A stretch of 64,000 nucleotides of DNA from Cordilura impudica (GCA_963682025.1 OY821519.1:195642920-195706919), one strand, 5' to 3'; positions 10,797-21,844 are shown, numbered from the stretch's first letter. A program made the numbers and translations. The notes: generated from the letters alone by a model not told the origin.

Positions 10797-11672
10797 AATA
10801 AATTGTCTCTTATTAGCTTGGGGTCATATGTGACCCCAATTCCAAAAGGGTTAACTTTTTCCGAAGCCCTAGGCTATTAAGATAGAATATAACATTTAAA
10901 AGTAGCAAAGTGATAAATTTTTGATACAAAGTATTTAGAAGGAGTACATTTACAGAATATTTTACAAAAATCCCATTTTTCTCGATATCGGCAAAAATAA
11001 AATACTCCAAAAAAAAATGTTGGCAAAGGGATTTATTTAAAAATTCTCACAGTTAATCTGCGAAATGTATTTAACAAAACCTTAAAGTGCCAGATCCAGT
11101 TTTTAAAATTTTGTTGAAGAAAATTTTTTAAAACTTAAAAAAGGAATTTTCAAAATGTTATCAAAAAAATTTCCCATTTTCGGTCTCAATAGGTTAACAA
11201 CGTGGTTACAAAACAATACCTCATATCTGAGTTCTTATAAGTATAGAGACCAAAAAAATTATTATTCAATTTCAAAATCAAAGTTGAAAAAAATGCCATC
11301 AAATTTCATGACCGATTTGTTTTTGGCACAAAAGTGGTCTGGGGCATTTGTTATTTCTTGGCGAGTTTTTATTCGATTTTGAAGTTTTATAGCTTTTTGG
11401 AAAGATAATTTAAAACTAATACCGAATTAAATAAAAACTTGTCGCTAGAATTAAACTATAGAACGAAATTTTCGTAAAATCTGAAGAAAAAAAAAAAGTC
11501 ATAATTTCCCCATATAAACACACTTGAAATTTTTAATCGCGTTGAGCCACCTCTAAATGTTTTTTGATTGGCACAAAACTTTGTATTTCTCAGTTTTTTT
11601 TGCTATTCGCATATTTCTAGGGGGTGCGACCGAGAGTTTGAACACTTTTTTTGTTAAAGGTCACCCTAATGT
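10797..11672 (-). repeat. Right inverted-repeat arm of element 1
   Basis: Inverted partner of 5631-6230, extending about 150 bp further out than the left arm. The outer 110 bp (from 'caaaactttgtatttctcag' to GGTCACCCTAATG) recurs at 18775-18890, which supports this as the true terminus of a repeated family. Confidence 0.8.
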
Positions 11673-11675
11673 GCA

Positions 11676-12047
11676 TCTCTAATATTAATAGGCTAGGCGA
11701 TTTATTGTGACTGATGTTTTGTTCTACCGTTTTATCCCGATTTTGACCAAACGTATATTATTTGAAAGGTATTTCTTTTTAGCCGATTTGCAGATTTACA
11801 GATTTTTAGATTTTTGCCCTTATTTTGAGTAAATTGCATTGAAAGTTGCTACTAAAACATACATAAAATTATACAATGCTATGTGTGTGTTTATTAAATT
11901 TGTTAATGTGTTTGTAATAAAATGAGTTTGTTGTTTGTGTTGATTTGTGAATTGGCTATAATTGATTAGCATACTTTTAGGGTCTTTAATGAAAAAATAA
12001 AATTTCCTAGAATTTGCGCTCGAATTTCGAGGTCTGGAATCTGTTAA
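11676..12047 (+). mobile_element. Helitron family B, non-autonomous copy
   Basis: Begins TCTCTAATATTAATAGG after an A and ends with the family hairpin (GCGCTCGAATTTCGAG) followed by a decayed terminus, CTGTTAAT where other copies have CTGCTAGT. Related copies: 34226, 43922, 49741 and, inverted, 62577-62953. It lies at the outer edge of element 1. Confidence 0.75.
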
Positions 12048-14135
12048 TATATATAGATATGCATGAGGGGGGCATAGACATTTTTGTTTGCTATTGTTTT
12101 TTTTTTTTTTTTTTTTTGTACATGCGAACGAATGGTTTATCGTTTAAAATAGGAGAATATCGGATGGTTAAATCTAATTGTATGTATTTACATTTATGCT
12201 GAATACATTTAATAATTTCTTTTATAAAAAAATATCTTTAATTTTTGTTATCTGATTAATTCTAAACATGATATATAGCCATTTTGACTTTCAAAAATAT
12301 CAGTTACTTCTAGAAAAACAAGACAAATGCTATTTTTGTCTGAAGACAAGGTAAAAAATGGACTATCAACTTAAATTCCCGTAATAATGTGTTTTTTTTT
12401 TTTTTTTGCTAATTTTGGTACCCTTTATGACATTTTTTCATAAATTTAGCATAAATTTAAAAAAAAAAAGGTTTTAAAATTTCGATTGAAGTTAGAAAAA
12501 AACTGATAATGGAGGCGGATAAATTCTGAGTTATTTGAATTTGCTGTTACCCAAAGTTATACCATTTTTAAGCCTTGTGAAATTAGAAATATTTGCCAGT
12601 TGTGCATCGGATTTGTTTTAATGTTCGAAATATGAGATTTTTCACGTTGAATTTATATTTCATCTTTTAATGAGCTTAATTCAAAATATGCATGGAAAAC
12701 CAGATTTATCGGTAAAATTCGACCTTAGCGACCTGTAAACTACTTCCGAAAAATCTGAAAAAAAAATCTCAAAAATACTTCACTCTAATTTTTTAATTTT
12801 AATTTAATTTTCCGTTTTAAATTGTTTCATTTTCATTTCAATGTTATCAAATAAAATTCAGAAACAAAAAAAAATATTAAAGAAACCACCGAAATACACC
12901 CACTACAGAATAAGAAGATATCCACAGTTTTTCTAGGCTAGTTATACTTTATAAGCATTTAGGGAATAAGTTTATGCAAAGTGATGTAGAAAGCAGATAT
13001 GTATATAAATTGTGTTATCTCTGTTAAGTCCATAATTCAAAACATTTGGCTAGACTGGCTCGAAGGACTTCTCTTTCGATTCCTGCCCGAGCTGTTAAAT
13101 TTGATGGTCTAGAAGCGCATAATGTATTGCAGTAACTAAATTAGTCCAATATGTTCGTTGAGAAAATGAAACACATTATTTTCTTATTTCATTATTTAGT
13201 CTTAGGTACACTTCTCGTAATAATTTTTGGTAAGTGGCCAAAGAAACAATTTAATTTGCATTGATTTTAATCAGTATTTAGTAGAGCATTTTCTTTATAT
13301 TTTTATTTTTATTTTTTGTTTTGTATTTTCCCCCCCTGAAATATAAGGATTTTTCACATAAATTTACAGCGATCTCCACTAATGATAACGTAATACTATT
13401 GTTGAAAAATTGTACAGTTCCTTAAGAGCGAGCAAAGTTTATTAAAATCTATATTTTTGGAGGTAAGATTAAATTTTTGTTCAAGCTTGCCATTATCAAG
13501 TTCTTTTATTTTTTTTTTTTTTTTTTTTTTTTGTTTTGGCACGTTTACGTAAATTGTAATTTAGGCGGTTGTCCTTTTGTATTGTCGACAAATTTGTTGT
13601 TATGGAAATTGAATAACAGGAAAATAATCAAGCACATAATGATGTAATGAAAATTCACAAGAAAAAAAGGTGGACACGTTTTGTTGTCGAAATGTAAAAT
13701 ACTGAGAAATTATGAAAATCATAACAATATGAATAGTGGAATTACGTCTTATTTATCAATATTCACTTTCATATTCAGATAACTGAAATCAGTAATCCTA
13801 TTAAAATATTGATACAATATATATGTGCTGGTATTTTTAACATTAAATATAAATTTTAGGAATTAAGATGTGGAGTGGCATCAATTAATTCATTATTTTA
13901 TGTTTTTCAGGAATTTAGAAATTTGGGTCGTTCAATGAATATAATAGAACCTTTTGTTTTTCTGTTTGTTTGTTTATGCTTCAGACGAAAACGGGACAAC
14001 CGATTTTCTTTAAATTGTTTTCGCAAAAGATGACACACTTTTTAATATTCCTGAGTATCTCAACGTGGGATTTTGCGCCTTATGTAGTTTAATATAATTA
14101 TAATACATGAACGATTTCCTTGCTTTACACATTTA
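12048..14135. other. AT-rich stretch without recognised genes
   Basis: Contains long T runs (near 12095, 12395 and 13508) and no coding frame I can support. 13040-13140 has a slightly more structured, less AT-rich patch but no recognisable product. Confidence 0.6.
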
Positions 14136-14215
14136 ACTACATACGACAGCTTTCCTTGAATAGTGACGAGTTGACAAAATGTTCCAAAGCGCTGCTATTT
14201 GAAGAAGTTCCTTGA

Positions 14216-14330
14216 TACTTCACACAAGGAACGGATTTGTTGTTGCAACCGCAGTAGCTGTCACCGAACTTGGGATTCCCATGTAAAGAATGCTTACTTA
14301 AATTTTTTTTTACAAATTTGAATCTCAATT
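14216..14330 (-). repeat. Fragment resembling the TIR element at 28279
   Basis: The stretch CACACAAGGAACGGATTTG and the following 'caaccg' and 'cccatgta' words match the left end of the 1.85 kb TIR element at 28279-30126. No matching right end was seen nearby, so this is probably a solo end. Confidence 0.45.
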
Positions 14331-14459
14331 ACTAAGTCCCAGCAAGAGCAATGAAAATGTTCCGTTACATTTCAAATTCATTGTCATCAGAACTATTTAA
14401 AAACAAACACGGGTTTATTCAAACATCGATCCAAAAAGAAATAAGAAAGAATATGTCCC

Positions 14460-14910
14460 ATATGTTTAAACAATCTCACTTCTTCATTTGCAGCCATAGG
14501 AAAGCAAGTTGGAGAATCCCGGGCGATTACCCGAAATGTTATCAATCAGTTTCAACAGATCAAGACCTGTACCAGAAAACCAGGATTAGGTCGAAAAAGT
14601 GAATTTATGAACCCAAAATTGGCTTAAGACATGACTAAAGATTTTAACCGATATACAGGTCAATCTTGGCTAAAAGACATAATGCATCACCTGCATATGT
14701 GCATAAAGTCAAAAAGAAATTAAAGTTGAGATCATTTAAAGTTATAAAAGTTTCAAACGGAAATGATAAAGTGAATAGAAGAGCTAAAACGAGAGCGAGA
14801 AAATTATTAACATCAGAATTGAAAAATATTTACGGATGCATATTGGTGAATGATGAGACATACGTTAAAAGTGATTTCAAGCAAATCCCCAGTGTTCAGT
14901 TTTATACGGC
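14460..14910 (+). pseudogene. Tc1/mariner-type transposase, N-terminal fragment
   Basis: Translated pieces show a helix-turn-helix-like start, then SPAYVHKVKKKLKLRSFKV, RRAKTRARKLLTSELKN and GCILVNDETYVKSDFKQIP. The DET motif carries the first catalytic aspartate of the DDE domain. The upstream part is frameshifted with a stop near 14626. The frame is cut off near 14910 by a Helitron fragment. A C-terminal piece of the same type lies at 21845-22065. Confidence 0.65.
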
Positions 14911-15127
14911 TCATGTTGCAAAGCTCTCCCTATCATAGTACGCAATATATATCATATTAAAAATATACGTTATATTGGAGGTGCGACGCCCACTAAAAAT
15001 ATTGAAAAAAAATTATAGCCTATAGCACTTCCCATTTCTGCAGTAAGACTCTGTGAAAATTTCACGAAGATCAGATGAGTAGTTATGGAGATTAAGACCT
15101 ACAAACAAACAAACAAACAAACACAGT
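14910..15127 (-). mobile_element. Helitron family C fragment
   Basis: Matches the 5' portion of the composite Helitrons at 19663 and 28179: 'ggtgcgacgcccactaaaaa', 'gcagtaagactctgtgaaaa', then the (CAAA)n stretch at 15103-15122. Its true 5' terminus is missing here. Confidence 0.7.
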
Positions 15128-15492
15128 GTTACCACCACTCTCGCTCAATTATTTATCGATTAGATTAGATTAGCATACTTTTCGATTATTTTTTATTTGT
15201 TATATCTAATTCTAATCGCTAAAAGTAAGGAATATTACCGCGCCCATAATTTAGCAAATTTTAACATTAAATCCTTCCGGAATTGTTTTTAAAAGGTTAA
15301 ACACCGATCATTATTTTTTACACACGTTTAGTAGAAAATTTTGCGCTTATTCTCACACTGAAAAAGTACGTAAGATTAAATAATTTTTAAATTTTTTTAT
15401 TTTTTATTAATTTTGTAATCTTAGGAATTTGAATGCTCAAATATAAAACCTAAATGAACACCAAATTAAGTTTTGTATTTACCATACAGATT

Positions 15493-15562
15493 CTAGTGGG
15501 AACCCCGCGCTTGGGCTGATTTCCGTAACACACACATTACCTCTTTATTATATTAGTATAGA
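15493..15562 (-). mobile_element. Very short Helitron-like sequence (70 bp)
   Basis: On the minus strand it begins TCTATACTAATATAATAAAG, the same start as family C, and ends CCCACTAG only 70 bp later. The 5' flanking base is A, as expected, but the 3' flanking base is A rather than T, and only weak hairpins precede CTAG. It may be an extreme deletion derivative or a 5' end joined by chance to CTAG. Confidence 0.4.
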
Positions 15563-15583
15563 TATATTATACTACCAGAGGAC

Positions 15584-17521
15584 GTGCAATGGATACTTTC
15601 CCTAGGACAAAAACACGCACTACCGGTGACTAAGTACGAATTTCCGATGTTTAAATACATAGCTGATGGGGAAGATTTTATACAAACAATTCAAGATAAG
15701 GAAAAAGAGGAAATTGCTAGGACACGATTTGCAACGATAATTGATAACCACTGTAACAAAATGAAGATTGACAACAGGGATAAATTTACACTTAATATTT
15801 TCGAAAAGAAAAACCGATTTTTGAAAAACAGTAACAATATATTGATTCTAAACGCCGATAAGGGCAATGTGACGGTGGCAATGGAGAAGAGTGATTATGA
15901 TATGAGAATGAAACATATTATAGGTGATATTATGACGTATCAGAGATCGACAAAAGATCCCACAAGTGGTCTCCAACGGACGAATAATGAACTGGTTGAA
16001 GAAGTTGTTAAGAACAACATTATCACAGAATATGAAAAGAAAAAGTTTAAGACGGATACTGCCACGGCTCCAAGAATATATGGTCTTCCGAAAATCCACA
16101 AAGAAGGATATCCTTTACGTCCTATTTGTTCTAGCATAAACGCCCCATCTAGTCAACTGTGCAAACATATAACCGGGATTTTAAGAAGAATCACAGAAAA
16201 TTCAATATATAATGTTAAGGATTCAGTGCAATTTAGGAATAAGATTAGAAACTTGACTTTACAAGAAGATGAGAAATTATGTTCGTTTGATGTTGTGTCT
16301 TTGTTTCCTAGTATTCCTGTGGATCTAGCATTAGTTATAATAGAAGATAGATGGGACGAAATTGCAAATTATACAACTATGACGAAAAGATTATTCCTAC
16401 GAATTGTGAAATTCTGTATTAAAGATAATAGATATTTTAAATACGACGGAAAAATATATATCCAGAAAAGAGGTTTACCAATGGGATCACCGGCATCCCC
16501 TATAGTTGTGATGGAAAGGCTTCTGGATACAGTTAACAACAACTTGGAAGAAAAACCTAAAATCTTGACGAAATACGTGGATGATATTTTTAGTATAGCT
16601 CGGGAAAGTGCAATTCAGGAGATTTTGACGAAATTGAATAGTTTTCACCATAATATTAAGTTTACAGTTGAAAAGGAGTGCAATAACAGATTACCGTATC
16701 TTGACACGATGATTATCAGGGAAAATGACAATATTAAAATAGATTGGTATCAAAAACCAACAGCTTCCAGCCGAATTATTAACTTTCATTCCAAACACCC
16801 AAAAAGAATAATAATAAACACAGCCAATAACCTCATTAAGAGAGTATTAAACATTAGTGATAGAGAATTTCATAAAAATAATATAAATAAAATTAAAAAT
16901 ATATTACATGACAATAATTTCTCTAAGGAGCTTACGAACAAACTAATAAGAGATTTTAAATATGAAAAGCAAGACTGTCAAAAAGTAACTGAGGATCCAA
17001 TTATTTACAAATCTTTAACGTACGTCGCTGGAATTTCCGAAAGATTTGAAAAATCACATCTATTTAATGGTGAAAATATTAGAGTTGCACATAAAACTGA
17101 CAACAATATGGCTAAACTATACAGTAAAACCAAGGATAAAATACAGACAATGGAAAGATCCAACGTAATATATAAAATTCCATGCAGTGGTGGTGAAAAT
17201 ATGATATGTGATAAAGTCTATGTGGGCACTACGAAAAATAAATTGAAGTCACGCATAGCAGGCCACAAATCAGACCAAAGGTTAATGCGTAACAGTAATA
17301 CACAAAAAACTACACTGACACAACATTGTGTAGAGAATAAACACTCACCAAATTTTGACGATGTGAGAGTATTACAAAGCGAGAATAATTATAGACGCCG
17401 TTATATGTTAGAAATGCTCCACATTATTAATACACCAACAACAAAGAGAATGAATTTTAAAGCTGATATTAATAGTTACGCTCAAAGTTACAGATTTTTG
17501 ATAAACAAAGGCGCAGTGTAA
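15584..17521 (+). CDS. Penelope RT plus GIY-YIG endonuclease
   Basis: 645 uninterrupted codons from the first NTG; the frame is open to about 15572 (LPEDVQWILSLGQ), so the true start is lost and an N-terminal part is missing. RT motifs in order: TATAPRIYGLPKIHK, CSFDVVSLFPSIP (motif A aspartate), RGLPMGSPASPI, and KYVDDIFSI, the catalytic aspartates. The C-terminal endonuclease shows NVIYKIPC, KVYVGTTKNKLKSRIAGHK and the late glutamate in RYMLEMLHI. All key residues I can place are present. No stops or frameshifts suggest recent activity. Stop is TAA at 17519. Confidence 0.88.
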   Translation: MQWILSLGQKHALPVTKYEFPMFKYIADGEDFIQTIQDKEKEEIARTRFATIIDNHCNKMKIDNRDKFTLNIFEKKNRFLKNSNNILILNADKGNVTVAMEKSDYDMRMKHIIGDIMTYQRSTKDPTSGLQRTNNELVEEVVKNNIITEYEKKKFKTDTATAPRIYGLPKIHKEGYPLRPICSSINAPSSQLCKHITGILRRITENSIYNVKDSVQFRNKIRNLTLQEDEKLCSFDVVSLFPSIPVDLALVIIEDRWDEIANYTTMTKRLFLRIVKFCIKDNRYFKYDGKIYIQKRGLPMGSPASPIVVMERLLDTVNNNLEEKPKILTKYVDDIFSIARESAIQEILTKLNSFHHNIKFTVEKECNNRLPYLDTMIIRENDNIKIDWYQKPTASSRIINFHSKHPKRIIINTANNLIKRVLNISDREFHKNNINKIKNILHDNNFSKELTNKLIRDFKYEKQDCQKVTEDPIIYKSLTYVAGISERFEKSHLFNGENIRVAHKTDNNMAKLYSKTKDKIQTMERSNVIYKIPCSGGENMICDKVYVGTTKNKLKSRIAGHKSDQRLMRNSNTQKTTLTQHCVENKHSPNFDDVRVLQSENNYRRRYMLEMLHIINTPTTKRMNFKADINSYAQSYRFLINKGAV

Positions 17522-17736
17522 TAATTAGTTTTAAGTATATTTCAGTGCAATAACAGATGACAATGTGTAAGCAACTATAGCTTAAAATATTTAGTTTTGT
17601 TCATGTAAACATTCACTGTAAGTTTTTGTATTCATGTTAAAAGTATTATTATAATTATTGTTGTTATGTTGTCTTATTTATTTATGCTACATATACTTAA
17701 GTTATTGTTTTTTGTTAAAAATTTTAGGGAATAATC

Positions 17737-17769
17737 CTGATGATGATACTCAAAGAGTATCGAAATATC
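17737..17769 (+). ncRNA. Hammerhead-like ribozyme motif of the Penelope element
   Basis: CTGATGA is followed by one T, a 7-bp perfect stem (GATACTC and GAGTATC around AAA), then GAAA and TATC. This is the core order of a hammerhead (CUGANGA, stem II, GAAA, cleavage triplet AUC). Penelope elements are known to carry minimal hammerheads with a very short stem III. The unpaired T and the weak stem III leave activity uncertain. Confidence 0.55.
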
Positions 17770-18044
17770 GATTAAATAAGGAGAATATTTATATAATAAA
17801 AATCAATGACCTCGAGCTCAACATATGAAGTTTTATTAACAATTTGAAAAGTCGAATATATACAACTATAAAATTATATTATACTACTTTTATAATAAGA
17901 CTTTATCTTCATCTTCTTTGTATAGTACGATAGTCCGTATGTCGGCCAAGGTTCCTTGCAAATAATTGTGTTTTATGTCTGAATTGTTGTATTAACTTTT
18001 TAGGAATTTACAGTTTTGTGTAATGTAAATTATTAAGTTTAGTT

Positions 18045-18240
18045 ACATATGCCGTTTTCTTTTCTGACAAAAAATTTATTATTTTCTTTACACTTTTTCC
18101 GAAAAGTGATTTTTTTTTACATATTCTGAATTGAGGGTAACCTTATCTTATATATCAATCGAAAGGTCTCAAATCACAAAAAATTGCAGCCATTGATTTC
18201 TTTCACGTCATAGTGTGAGAATATTTCCCCATTGTTCCCC
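18045..18240 (+). repeat. Foldback repeat F, partial copy
   Basis: Matches the left half of the foldback element at 45095-45430: 'cgttttcttttctgacaaaa', then 'atatcaatcgaaaggtctca' and 'catagtgtgagaatatttcc'. The mirror half is absent. Confidence 0.6.
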
Positions 18241-18267
18241 TTTTTTGAATATTTCCGCAGTTTTTGA

Positions 18268-18890
18268 ATGAATTTTTTAATTTCCTTTCAAATTCTAACT
18301 GAAAATCCTCTGTTATGGAATGATACTGAGACTTTTAAAAACGGACTTGGTATTGTTTCAAAAATAAAAGTAGTTAATGATTCAGCAGATCGCGGTGTTA
18401 AATTGATTGATAACACATTAACAAAGAAAGAACAAGAAAAGCAATACTTATTACAAGTCGTTTGGAGAAAACAATTTGAATCGGAAACTTATTCATCCTT
18501 AAGTAAGTTTTATATTCATAATCTTAACAGTTTTTCTTTTCAATAAAATCCTTTGTTTTAACAAGGATATTTATTATAAAAATAATTCTAATTTTTCTTC
18601 ATATTTCATATTTGCAAAAAAGGCGTGATGACAGCCATTTTAGTTTATAACCATATTTTTGGTTAGCCGATTTTTATTTTTTTGGGTATTTTCAAATGTA
18701 AATTGGGCAAGGCAGGCTGACAAATTTTATCCAGGTTCCAACAATATTAAAAAAAGTAACTTAAAAAAAAATTTTTTTTTTGATTTGCCAAAACTTTGTA
18801 TTTCTCAGATTTTTTGGCTATTCGCATATTGTTAGGGGGTGAGACCGAAAGTTTAAACACGTTTTTTATTAAGGGCCATCCTAATGTATA
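18268..18890 (+). pseudogene. C-terminal piece of the element 1 transposase-like family
   Basis: The frame 18268-18546 encodes ENPLLWNDTETFKNGLGIV and VVNDSADRGVKLIDN, then KEQEKQYLLQVV. This is the same C-terminal landmark as in element 1 (VVNDTAERGAKFI). After a non-coding stretch, 18775-18890 matches the outer end of the element 1 inverted repeat, so this is the right end of a third related element. Its left part is missing. Confidence 0.65.
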
Positions 18891-18954
18891 CATAACATAT
18901 ACATTAATTATATTTCACATTTATGCTATACATTATGTATTTATGTATTGAAAG

Positions 18955-19525
18955 AATGCACAAAAAAAACCTAAGGAAACTGCTTGAAACAGAAAGAAAC
19001 GCTAAATTGAATAGTTATGTTGAAAAACTGGATCCAACAGAAAAAACTGATAACTCTTTGTGGCGTGTTACAAAAAATCTTAAAAAAACCTGTTGTATTT
19101 AAGCCTCCTCTAAGAAAGGAAAGTGGAGGATGGGCTAGGAATGACAAAGAGAAGGGAGATCTGTTTGTGGAACATCTAAAAAAGTTTTTACTCCAAATAT
19201 AACCCCTAGTTCTATTAATGAGTGCCACCTGTTACTTCAAAGCATAGAGCAGTGTCCCTTCGTTTTGAGATTCGAGAGGTCGAAAAGGCTATTGTTGATT
19301 TAAACCCCCCAAAAAAGCATCAGGGATCGATGGGATCAGTAATAAAATGCTTTTGGAGTTACCCCGAATAGCATTAAAAATAATTCTGTTTATTTTTAAT
19401 GCTATAAAACGCCTTGAACATTTTCCCCCATAATGGAAAGTTTCACTCGTTACAATGATAACTAAACCAGGTAAAGATCACACAAAGGTCGATTCGTATA
19501 GGCCAATAAGTTAACTGTCTAACTT
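18955..19525 (+). pseudogene. Jockey-like LINE, RT 5' fragment
   Basis: Translated pieces in shifting frames read RNDKEKGDLFVEHLKK, then VEKAIVDLNPPKKASGID-type residues and TKPGKDHTKVDSYRPIS. This is the N-terminal RT region of jockey-clade non-LTR elements. The long frame is broken by a 1-nt shift near 19085, by others near 19195 and 19320, and by stops. The matching C-terminus lies at 21375-21640 beyond a Helitron, so the two are probably one element that also lost its middle. Confidence 0.7.
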
Positions 19526-19662
19526 TTTTTTATATTAACCAACACTCAGGGGATGCCCCCTACAAATGCAATGCATTGTGTTGATTTCAGGAAAATAGGT
19601 TGTGGGGAGGAGGAAAGAGGGAGTAGTGTATGTGGATATTTGACTTAAATTTTATTAGATTA

Positions 19663-21371
19663 CTAGATGTAACCCGGTGTGCTTCGCTACACCCTCTCCC
19701 TTCCCCCCGAATCGTTATGAAAGGGCTCACGCAAAGTCCCAAGGCTCTCACTAATACAGGAATTTAGATATATCACATTTAATATTAAGTTTGTGTAGAG
19801 GTGCCACGTGCATTTGTCCAATCCCGCCCATTTTTTTGTCTGACTACTCACGTTAATAATAGATGACCTGCGACAAATTTGCAAAGCTTTCTCTATCATA
19901 TTAATATATATGATACTTAAAATTTACTTTGTAAAAATATTTGAAAAAAATTACAGTCTGAGAAAATTTCAGAAAGGTCAGATGAGTAGTTACGGAGATT
20001 ACCTCCTACAAACGAACAAACAAACAAACACATATAACCTCTTTATTGTGTTAGTATAGATTATTAGCATAGATTTTTTATTCTAATACTTGCTGATATA
20101 CAATGTTTTTTGGTTTTTTCATTGGGTACAACAATTATCAGATTTTTCGGCGTTCCTACCCTGGAGCAAGGAACATGTAGCTGCCTATGAGAAGAAGATG
20201 GATTATCAAAATTAGATCTGGCAACACAACTATTGGCCTTGAACTTAGCGATATATTTCCACTACAAATCACACTGATAACTAATGTACTTAACAAAAGA
20301 CTGTTGCTTTCGTAGTACTTCATATTATTTATATAGGAGGTGTTACGCCCACTAATCCCATCCCGCCCAATTTTTATTGGACTACTCACATTAATATCTG
20401 ATGGACTCGTGCAAAATGTCGAGTCTTTCCCTTTCATAGGACACCAGTTATATCATATTAGTTATCTACTTTGCATGGGCGGTGTTACGCCCACTGCTAT
20501 GATCACGCCCACTTTTTTGTTCGACTAATCATACAAAGAACCTATGGGCTCATGCAAAGCCACAAAGCCCTCTCGTTCACAGTACTCCAGATATATGACA
20601 TTAAATAGTTACTTTGCATGGGGAGTTCCTTGCCCATTGGTGTAAACCCGCCAATTTTTTGTCAGACTACTCATACTTAAATCTGATGGTGTCGTGCAAA
20701 GTGTCAAAGCTTCCCTTTTTTAATACACCAGTTATATGATATCATATATTTACTTTGTATAGGCGGTGCCACGCCCACTGCTCCGATCACGCCCATTTTT
20801 TGTCCAACTAATCACATGAAAAACTTATGGGCTCACACAAAGTCCCAAGACTCTTACTATAACAGTGCTCCAGATATATGGCATTTTATATTTAATTTTT
20901 ATTGCAGGTGCCACGCCTATGGGTCCGATACTGCCCATTTTATGTCCGACTACTAACATTAATAATAGGTGACATCAGACGAATTTGAAAAGCTCTCTAT
21001 CACAGTACTCGAGATATATAATATTGAATTATTACTTGTATGGGAGGTACCACGCCCACTTGTCCGATCCCGCCCATTTCCGGCGTAGCTACTAATATTA
21101 ACAATAGGTGACCTCACACAAATTTGCCAAGCTCTCCCTATCATAATACTCAATATATGTATATGATATTAAAAATTTACTTTGCGTGGGAGGTGCCACG
21201 CCCACTAAAAATATTTAAAAAATTATAGCCCATAGCACTACCCATATCCGCAGTAAGACTCTGTTAAAATTTCAGGAATATCGCATGGGTAGTTACGGAG
21301 ATTACCTCCTACAAACAAACAAACAAACAAACAAACAAACACACATTACCTCTTTATAATATTAGTATAGA
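19663..21371 (-). mobile_element. Composite Helitron family C
   Basis: On the minus strand it begins TCTATACTAATATTATAAAG at 21371 and ends at CTAG, 19663-19666. A hairpin (GGTGT...ACACC) lies about 10 nt before the end. Between are about nine units of 130-160 bp, each with a 'ccacgccc' or GGGCGTGG word. A second Helitron 5' terminus sits inside at 20060, and a helicase remnant at 20119-20190 lies just upstream of it. It interrupts the jockey-like LINE. Confidence 0.75.
20119..20190 (-). pseudogene. Helitron helicase C-terminal remnant
   Basis: Minus-strand translation gives HRQLHVPCSRVGTPKNLIIV. This matches the conserved motif near the C-terminus of Helitron helicases (usually GQLYVACSRVG). 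It ties the repeat family to an autonomous Rep/helicase Helitron. The same remnant is at 30531-30600. Confidence 0.7.
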
Positions 21372-21374
21372 TAA

Positions 21375-21800
21375 CTGACAGGAAAGACAAAAATGCCAAA
21401 ACAAGATTTTGAGAATGATTACAGGCACACCATGGTACGTAAGAAACGCACATTTGCACAGAGACTTAAATGTTTCTCTAGTAAAGTACGAAATCACTAG
21501 ATATAGTGCAAACTATTTGGAAAAGCTAGAGTCTCACCCGAATCCTGTAGCACGTAACTTAATCAACAATCGTATCCACCAACGCTTAAGAAGGAGGGAG
21601 ACTGCTGATCTCATTGGATGAAAAATGGATTGATATACAAACATTTTTTTTATCATTAGATTATGTATATAGAATAAATGAAATATTGTCTGGCACTAGC
21701 TGGATTTAATTTTTAAGTTTTAGTTTTAAGATTTGAATAATTTATTGTTAGTTCACAAACCTATGTGAAGATTCAATAAATAAAGATGAATAAAAAAAAA
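21375..21800 (+). pseudogene. Jockey-like LINE, C-terminus and 3' UTR
   Basis: 21409-21621 encodes TGTPWYVRNAHLHRDLNV and LEKLESHPNPVARNLIN, the C-terminal signature of jockey-type RT proteins, with a stop at 21619. An AT-rich 3' UTR follows to an A-rich tail near 21790. It is separated from the RT fragment at 18955-19525 by the composite Helitron. Confidence 0.75.
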
Positions 21801-21844
21801 ATTATTTATTATTTAGTTTTAAATCAAAAAATAAATAAAACCGC

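Larger units (their letters stand above)
5631..11672. mobile_element. Long-TIR DNA transposon, element 1
   Basis: The two ends are inverted copies of about 600-880 bp: 5631-6230 pairs with 10797-11525, and the right arm continues to about 11672. The right end reads GGTCACCCTAATG, and a related end is seen at 18890. The left end lacks the outermost ~150 bp and abuts a truncated repeat A, so this end was lost. Inside are transposase-like coding remnants (6232-7028), a nested mariner-like element and a nested second long-TIR element. The superfamily is not assigned. Confidence 0.8.
15565..17830 (+). mobile_element. Penelope-like element, nearly intact
   Basis: A Penelope-like retroelement whose single ORF combines reverse transcriptase and a GIY-YIG endonuclease. 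The 5' end is truncated, since the reading frame is already open at its left edge. About 300 bp of 3' untranslated DNA follow, with a hammerhead-like motif at 17737-17769. Confidence 0.85.

Noticed and set aside
14910..15562. A single complete Helitron from 14910 to 15562
   Set aside because: The (CAAA)n end at 15122 and the 5' terminus at 15562 are separated by 400 bp of unrelated sequence, and no 3' end lies at 14910.
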